DNA from: Bacteroides sp.
Lineage (GTDB): Bacteria > Bacteroidota > Bacteroidia > Bacteroidales > Muribaculaceae
NCBI GenBank assembly: GCA_014801225.1
Contig: JAAVEO010000009.1
Span: forward strand, 46,199-110,198
DNA: 64,000 bases
Reading direction: 5' to 3'
The notes under the pieces are model-generated. The model saw only the letters and a list, made by a program, of their open reading frames with translations. It was not told where the DNA came from and searched no databases. The translations under genes were made by a program, and so were the position numbers. Positions 58,176-64,000 of the stretch are shown in pieces; within the stretch, counting starts at the first letter, position 1, and every line of letters begins with the position of its first letter.

Positions 58176-59912
58176 TCAATTATAACCCTTGTTCTGCACA
58201 TACAGTCCCGGTATGTAATAGAGCTGATTGTAAGGGATAGGATAGAATTCATTCTTGCCGGGAGTATAGTGAGCATCCTGATAATATTCACCATATCGCA
58301 CACCCTCATAGCTGGAATCTTTCTCATACTCGAAGTAGCGGTTGAGTACCTCCGAGGCGATACCCCATCGGCGCAAGTCGAAATATCGGCTGCTCTCCAT
58401 AGCCATCTCGAGACGACGCTCCCAGCGCAGACATTCGCGGGCTTTACCCTTATCTGCGAAATAAGATGCCGGATAGAGTGATATCTCGCAATATGGGGCC
58501 GCGTATGAGATATGTTTCTGTACGGAATTTGCGGCACGTTGACGGATATCATTGATTATTCCGCGCGCTTCGTCAAGCCGGCCGAGCTCGATAAGAGCTT
58601 CCGCGCGCATAAGCATCACATCAGTGAATCGGAACACATAATCATTCATCGCGAAAGCTTGCCATGACCCCTCGAAAGTCTCTCCTTTGCTACGCTGGGG
58701 CACATCCTTGAGCGAAGTGTAGTAACCATAAGTGTTGGGAGTGCGAGAGTTATCCGTAGTCATCATATATTCCTCCTCATATTTGTAGGGGAAGGAGGGC
58801 ATACCTACGGTATGGAACAGACGCGGATCCCACTTTTGTGCCGAAGACTCGCCATTTACGGGATAGGCATCCTCATCAGCATAGGTGTCAAACATTGGCA
58901 GGCCATCTTTGGTCTTGTAAGCATTCACAAGATTCTGCGAAGGCTTGTGGAAATCCCATCCGCACGACCACATTCCCCAACAGCCGTTAAGAGTGTTCGA
59001 CCAGTTGGCGCGTCCGAAGCGTGTATTATCCTCAGTATATTGGGATGTCTGCACAGCGAATACTGATTCCTTGCTGTTCTTATACTCGGGAAGGAAGATA
59101 TCACCGAAGTCTTCAAGATAGCCATACCCGGAGTTTTTCACAACTTCCGTATATTCCACCACCTTCTTCATGTGGTCGGCATTGATGAAGTCTACTCCGT
59201 CGGTAGCCTCATAGCCGTCGCCCCATGCGAGTGTGAGATGACACTTGGCCAGATAAGCCGCCGCTGCTACTTTGTTGGCTCTGCCACCGCCATCGGTGTT
59301 TTCCATCGGAAGGGCATTATATGCGAGTTCGAACTCATGTATTACTTTCCCGAACAGTTCTTCATACGTGAATTCATCGTTACGGGTTTTCTCCTGAAGA
59401 TTGTTGGCGAAGACATTCTCGTCAATCCAGGGAATCTGTCGGAACATTGTCAGCAATTTGAAATAGCTGTGGCCACGCAGAAAATGCACCTCACCCATGC
59501 GGCGCGCCGCAGTCTCTTCTCCCAGCACTGCATTGCCATTTTCCTGCAACGCCACGATGGCACGATTGCAACGAGATATATTGCAATAGAGACGATACCA
59601 GAGCTCGTCAAGTTCGCCCGGAGTGGATGTAAGAGTCGACCATATCTCCATCGGATGATAACCTGTGTCGGTTGTGCCTCCTCCTCCCTTGAGGCAGTCA
59701 TCGGAAGAGAGGTCGCCGTAAGGCCAGAGATTGAAGGGATAGGAGAACCAGCAGTCGCCGAGCGAGGCATAGGCTGCGTTGACCATCTTGTCCGGTTCGG
59801 AATAGGCCAGATCGCCGTCGATTACGCCTGTGGGAGGCACATCGATAAAGTCGTTGCAGGAGGTGAAAGCTGTTGCAGCTGCAGCGAGAAGAAATATCTT
59901 GAATAATTTCAT
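58176..59912 (-). CDS. SusD/RagB family nutrient-binding lipoprotein
   Basis: AAATAFTSCNDFIDVPPTGVI; EVHFLRGHSYFKLLTMFRQIPWID; FTDVMLMRAEALIELG. Confidence 0.95.
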   Translation of the reverse strand: MKLFKIFLLAAAATAFTSCNDFIDVPPTGVIDGDLAYSEPDKMVNAAYASLGDCWFSYPFNLWPYGDLSSDDCLKGGGGTTDTGYHPMEIWSTLTSTPGELDELWYRLYCNISRCNRAIVALQENGNAVLGEETAARRMGEVHFLRGHSYFKLLTMFRQIPWIDENVFANNLQEKTRNDEFTYEELFGKVIHEFELAYNALPMENTDGGGRANKVAAAAYLAKCHLTLAWGDGYEATDGVDFINADHMKKVVEYTEVVKNSGYGYLEDFGDIFLPEYKNSKESVFAVQTSQYTEDNTRFGRANWSNTLNGCWGMWSCGWDFHKPSQNLVNAYKTKDGLPMFDTYADEDAYPVNGESSAQKWDPRLFHTVGMPSFPYKYEEEYMMTTDNSRTPNTYGYYTSLKDVPQRSKGETFEGSWQAFAMNDYVFRFTDVMLMRAEALIELGRLDEARGIINDIRQRAANSVQKHISYAAPYCEISLYPASYFADKGKARECLRWERRLEMAMESSRYFDLRRWGIASEVLNRYFEYEKDSSYEGVRYGEYYQDAHYTPGKNEFYPIPYNQLYYIPGLYVQNKGYN

Positions 59913-59947
59913 GTCATTCTATAGTTTATGATTTAAGTAGAAGAGAG

Positions 59948-62900
59948 TTATATGTCAAGCTGGAGTCCGAAAGATACGGAAGTAGGGATCGGATAAGCCC
60001 AGTTGGGGTTTTCGGGGTCAGTGCAGGTGAGGCTCTTGCTTTTTATGGTGAGCAGATTCTGGCCCGAGATATAGAAGCGTACTTTGCTGAGACGAAGTTT
60101 GGAAAGCACTTTGGAAGGCAGGGTATAGCCTATCTGCAGAGTGCGGAGCTTAGCGTATGAACCATTCTCCACGAAATAGGAGGAAGTGCGCCCCTCATCG
60201 CCGGTATTGTTGGTGGTCAGCATCGGGATTGTAGAGGAGGTGTTCACATTGGGAAGCCATGCGTCGAGTACACGCACACCCTTGTTGCTGCCGGCATCTG
60301 TCACACTCCAGAAGTCGTTCTGGAATTTCTGATTGTTGTAGACATCCTGTCCGAGCACGCCCTGCCAGAACATCTGTAAATCGAAGTTCTTATAATTGAG
60401 CTCCAAATTCAGACCGAAAGAGAGATCAGGCACGGGATTGAAGATCCAGGTCTGGTCGGCTGACGTGATATGCCCGTCGCCATCGAGATCGGCATATTTC
60501 ATACCGCCTACTCGAGCATTATCCTGTCCGTAAGAATCCACTTCCGCTTGATTTTGGAAAAGACCGGCGAATTTGTAGCCTACGATCGAGCCGAACGGCT
60601 GATGTGATTCCACAAGGTTCTCGGTGGTGGTATGTGCGTATGAGCCGGTAGTGGTGCCGGGAAGATAAGTCACATGGTTGCGGAAGAAATCGAAGTTAAG
60701 ACCTACTTTATACCCGAAGCCGTTCTGAAGCACATCGCGCCAACCGATAAGGAATTCCATACCTTCGTTGCGGAGTGACGGCCCATTCATCCAGGAGGCT
60801 CCACCCTCACCCATCGCTCCGAGATAGGCGGGATTGATAAGCATATCCTTCACATCCTTTATGTAGGCATCGATGTTGCCGTAAAGGCGATCGTTGAGGA
60901 AACTGAAGTCCACACCGGCATTATACTGTATCGTAGATTCCCATTTCAAATCGGGGTTCTCTGTCTGGCTCGCATAATAGCCGGAAGGGAAGATTCCACT
61001 CTGTTGGAGAAGAAGGTCGTAAGCGGTGGAAGTGACACGGTCATTACCGTAGTCGGATACATAGAGTGCATAACGGGCAGTATTGGAGATGGCCTGATTA
61101 CCCGTCTTGCCCCAGGATAGGCGTACTTTCAGATCGTTGAGCCAAGGCTTATTGATATCTTCCGAGATTCTGTAACCGAGTGTCGCAGCCGGGAATGTAC
61201 CGTATCTGTTGTTTCGGCCGAAGCGAGAGGAGCCGTCTCTACGGATAGTGAAAGAAGCGAGGAGACGATTCTTCCAATTATAGTCGATTTTACCGAAGAA
61301 CGACACCAGAGCGTAAGCCGAGCGATTGCCTGAGGCTCGCTCCACACCTATAGCGGCATCAGGATACATATAGTCGGGTGTCTCGATAGCATACTGTTCG
61401 TTGTAGGCCGCGAAGTCGATACGGCTCTGACGGAAGAGTTCCATACCGGCCAATACCATGAATTCGTGGTCGTTGGCTATGTTGAAGCTATAGTTGATTG
61501 TATTCGACCATGTCCATTTTGAGTCGTTGGCTTGAGAGAGTGTCGTGGAATTGGTATCGTTGTTTACGATATCGCTGTGGAAAGTATAATTGTAGGAGTG
61601 GATGAAAGCTGCATCGTAGTCAAGACCGAAGTTGGAGCGGAAAAGGAATCCCTTGAAAGGCTTGATGTCGATATAAGCGTTGCCGAAGAGTCGCCATATA
61701 CTCAGAGCATTGTCTTTATTGAAGGCGAGTTCGCGGAGAGGATTCTGACGATCGGCCATGCTTCCCACCGATCCGGCATAGGTGGTGCCGTCAATTTCGA
61801 ATACAGGTATAGCGGAGGGCATTTTCAGAGCGTTCTCGAGAGGCTGACAATCCACTTGTTTTGTATAGGTGAGTGTGAAGTTCTCCCCTATTGTCACTAT
61901 GGGACATATATTGTAAGAGGAGTTCATGCGGGCTGAGATATTCTCGAAGTTGGTATATTTGAGGATACCGTCATTGCGCTTGTAGCCTAAAGAGAAGAGA
62001 GCAGAACCCTTGTCGGAAGCTGTGGAGACGGAAGCGTCATAACTTTGAGAGAAACCTGTACGGGAGATTTCATCAAGCCAGTCGGTATCGGAAAGACGCA
62101 TAGTCTGATTACGGTTGATGAAACCGTCATATTGGCCGTTTACGGTATAGTTGCGCCAGTTGCCTGAGGCTATATCATATACTCGTATGGGATAGCCGGA
62201 CGCAGCATTGAGATTCAGGCCATAGCTTGAAGCGTAAGCCACGGGGTCGAGGCCGTCGTTGAGAGCGGCCTGAGCCATTGCTGTGGCATATCCGGATGTA
62301 TTCAGCAGTTTCATCTTAGATTGGGAAGAATAGAACTGTGCTGTGAGATTTGTGGAGAAGCTCACATTTACACGCTGGTCTTTATTCTTCGATCCCTTCT
62401 TAGTGGTGATGATTATCACACCGTTTGCGGCTCTCGAACCATATATAGAGGCCGATGCAGCATCCTTGAGTACCTGCATACTCTCGATATCATTCATATT
62501 GAGCGAATTGAGGGAGGCGGTAGTTGGCACTCCGTCGATCACGAAGAGCGGATCCTGCGATGCATTGAAAGAGCCGATACCACGGATGCGAACAGAGCCT
62601 ATGCCGCTCGGAGAACCGTTGGCTGTGATGGTCATACCGGGCACCTTCCCCTGCAAGGCACGCATGGGGTCGGTATCGGGCGATGTCTCGAGATCATCAG
62701 TCGATACCACTGATACGGCACCTGTAAGGTCGGCTTTGCGTACTGTCTGATAACCTACCACTACCAGTTCGTCGAGCAATTCGGAATCCTCGTCAAGATA
62801 TACAGTGACATAATTCTCGGCTTTCACATCCCGGGAGGTGTAACCCACATAAGTGATTTTAAGGGTAGAGCCTTCCGGTACATTGAGTTGGAAATTACCG

Positions 62901-63070
62901 TCCAGGTCAGTAGCTGTGCCTGCATTGTTGGCGTTACAGAGTACGGTAGCGCCAATCAGCGGCTCTCCATCCGTACGGGAGAATACGGAGCCATGTACCG
63001 TTATATTCTCCGCTCGTAGTCCGAAGATGGCGAATAATGCCAGCATCGTTGTCAGAATCGATGTCTTCAT
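59948..63070 (-). CDS. SusC/RagA family TonB-linked outer membrane protein
   Basis: VHGSVFSRTDGEPLIGATVLCNANNAGTATDLDGNFQLNVPEGSTLKITYVGYTSRDV; DAASASIYGSRAANGVIIITTKKG. Confidence 0.97.
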   Translation of the reverse strand: MKTSILTTMLALFAIFGLRAENITVHGSVFSRTDGEPLIGATVLCNANNAGTATDLDGNFQLNVPEGSTLKITYVGYTSRDVKAENYVTVYLDEDSELLDELVVVGYQTVRKADLTGAVSVVSTDDLETSPDTDPMRALQGKVPGMTITANGSPSGIGSVRIRGIGSFNASQDPLFVIDGVPTTASLNSLNMNDIESMQVLKDAASASIYGSRAANGVIIITTKKGSKNKDQRVNVSFSTNLTAQFYSSQSKMKLLNTSGYATAMAQAALNDGLDPVAYASSYGLNLNAASGYPIRVYDIASGNWRNYTVNGQYDGFINRNQTMRLSDTDWLDEISRTGFSQSYDASVSTASDKGSALFSLGYKRNDGILKYTNFENISARMNSSYNICPIVTIGENFTLTYTKQVDCQPLENALKMPSAIPVFEIDGTTYAGSVGSMADRQNPLRELAFNKDNALSIWRLFGNAYIDIKPFKGFLFRSNFGLDYDAAFIHSYNYTFHSDIVNNDTNSTTLSQANDSKWTWSNTINYSFNIANDHEFMVLAGMELFRQSRIDFAAYNEQYAIETPDYMYPDAAIGVERASGNRSAYALVSFFGKIDYNWKNRLLASFTIRRDGSSRFGRNNRYGTFPAATLGYRISEDINKPWLNDLKVRLSWGKTGNQAISNTARYALYVSDYGNDRVTSTAYDLLLQQSGIFPSGYYASQTENPDLKWESTIQYNAGVDFSFLNDRLYGNIDAYIKDVKDMLINPAYLGAMGEGGASWMNGPSLRNEGMEFLIGWRDVLQNGFGYKVGLNFDFFRNHVTYLPGTTTGSYAHTTTENLVESHQPFGSIVGYKFAGLFQNQAEVDSYGQDNARVGGMKYADLDGDGHITSADQTWIFNPVPDLSFGLNLELNYKNFDLQMFWQGVLGQDVYNNQKFQNDFWSVTDAGSNKGVRVLDAWLPNVNTSSTIPMLTTNNTGDEGRTSSYFVENGSYAKLRTLQIGYTLPSKVLSKLRLSKVRFYISGQNLLTIKSKSLTCTDPENPNWAYPIPTSVSFGLQLDI

Positions 63071-63140
63071 GATTGATTTTCTGATTAAGTTGGTTTCGTT
63101 TCTGCCGCAAAATTATGGTAATCAGGAGAATCAGTGTATG

Positions 63141-63186
63141 AAAAATGATGCATGGACTATCAATTATGAAGTCATGCATCATTTTT
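63141..63186. promoter_or_regulatory. 14-bp perfect inverted repeat upstream of susC
   Basis: AAAAATGATGCATG 63141-63154 / CATGCATCATTTTT 63173-63186, 18-nt spacer. Confidence 0.5.
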
Positions 63187-63229
63187 ATATCATCTCTCCC
63201 CTATATTGAAAGTGTTGAAAGTGGGGCTG

Positions 63230-64000
63230 TCAGCTTAACGACTCCCTAAGCTCGGAGGGAGTTTGTCCATAGGCTTCGCGGAAGCATCGTGTGAAATATG
63301 CCGGGGTAGAGAATCCGACTTCGTATGCTATTTCAGAGATACTCTTTTCAGTTGTGGTAAGCAGGGTACGTGCCTGTTGCAGACGCATTTTCTTCAGTAG
63401 TTCCACAGGAGAGTAATTGGTAAGAGCCTTTATCTTTCGGTAAAATTGCGAACGACCCAGACCCATATCGGCCGCCAGACTGTCGACACTAAGATCAGGA
63501 TCGGCCATACGTTCCTTCACTTTTGCGAGAAATCCGCGATAGAAATCGTTGTCTACTTCCGAGAGAGCTCCGGCACGACGGTCGGATGCAGGATGTGTAT
63601 CTTTATTCTGTTCTCCTTTCGTCGTATCTTTCTCTTTGGTTGCGGGCGAAGTCACGGCGGATGCTTCCCAAATATTCTTTACGCGTCGCCTGTTCTCGAT
63701 AAGATTGCGGCATCTTATGCGCAACATCTCCGCATCGAATGGCTTTTCAAGATAGCCGTCGGCTCCGCTGGTATATCCTTCAATTCGTTGGCTGTCAAGG
63801 GTGCAGGCTGTAAGCATCAGTACCGGTATATGCGATGTGCTTATCTCATTCTTCAGGCGTGTGCAGAATTCCATCCCGTTCATTATGGGCATCATAACGT
63901 CGGTTATCACAAGGTCGGGTACATAACGTGTCGCTGTTCGTAATCCCTCCTTTCCGTCAGCCGCACATGCCACATTATATTCATCCCCCAGAATCCCTGA
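63230..64000 (-). CDS. C-terminal part of hybrid two-component/AraC regulator (HTCS), cut by window edge
   Basis: Receiver (PDLVITDVMMPIMNGMEFCTRLK, LMLTACTLDSQRIEGYTSGADGYLEKPF) plus AraC HTH; frame open to right edge (..GILGDEYNVACAADG). Confidence 0.88.
   Translation of the reverse strand, partial: SGILGDEYNVACAADGKEGLRTATRYVPDLVITDVMMPIMNGMEFCTRLKNEISTSHIPVLMLTACTLDSQRIEGYTSGADGYLEKPFDAEMLRIRCRNLIENRRRVKNIWEASAVTSPATKEKDTTKGEQNKDTHPASDRRAGALSEVDNDFYRGFLAKVKERMADPDLSVDSLAADMGLGRSQFYRKIKALTNYSPVELLKKMRLQQARTLLTTTEKSISEIAYEVGFSTPAYFTRCFREAYGQTPSELRESLS

Overview
This 64 kb window is from a Bacteroidota chromosome. Protein families and TTTG-N19-21-TAnnTTTG promoters point to gut Bacteroidales, and Muribaculaceae-like is my inference. 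Left to right it holds: (1) the right part of a mosaic capsule/exopolysaccharide locus (about 1-15.5 kb) with two EpsG/Wzy-like paralogs, an embedded putative abortive-infection protein, and a sugar-transferase / ATP-grasp / PLP-decarboxylase / ATP-grasp module; (2) an AT-rich two-gene AAA-ATPase + TOPRIM-like cassette resembling OLD/PARIS-type anti-phage systems (15.7-17.5 kb); (3) core genes including PorX and PorW/SprE-like T9SS factors, mutS, mgtE, a nucleoside kinase, and two identical tRNA-Glu genes flanking rpsT; (4) lysis-like genes and an ECF sigma / anti-sigma / STN-TonB receptor / DUF4249 locus; (5) an accessory segment (about 40.6-48.8 kb) bracketed by duplicated pieces of an alpha/beta-hydrolase locus, carrying a predicted ~310-nt structured RNA with its own promoter and terminator next to a small HTH gene, a BspA-like LRR protein with a T9SS sorting domain, and an HTH-DUF3990-DUF3791 toxin-antitoxin-like operon; (6) a 2-oxoacid:ferredoxin oxidoreductase operon, a Sir2 deacylase, a 195-bp MITE-like element and ruvB; (7) a SusCD pair with an HTCS fragment at the right edge. 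The best candidates for undescribed biology are the structured RNA + HTH locus, the AAA/TOPRIM cassette, and the repeat-bracketed island. All family calls come from reading the protein sequences; no database search was run.
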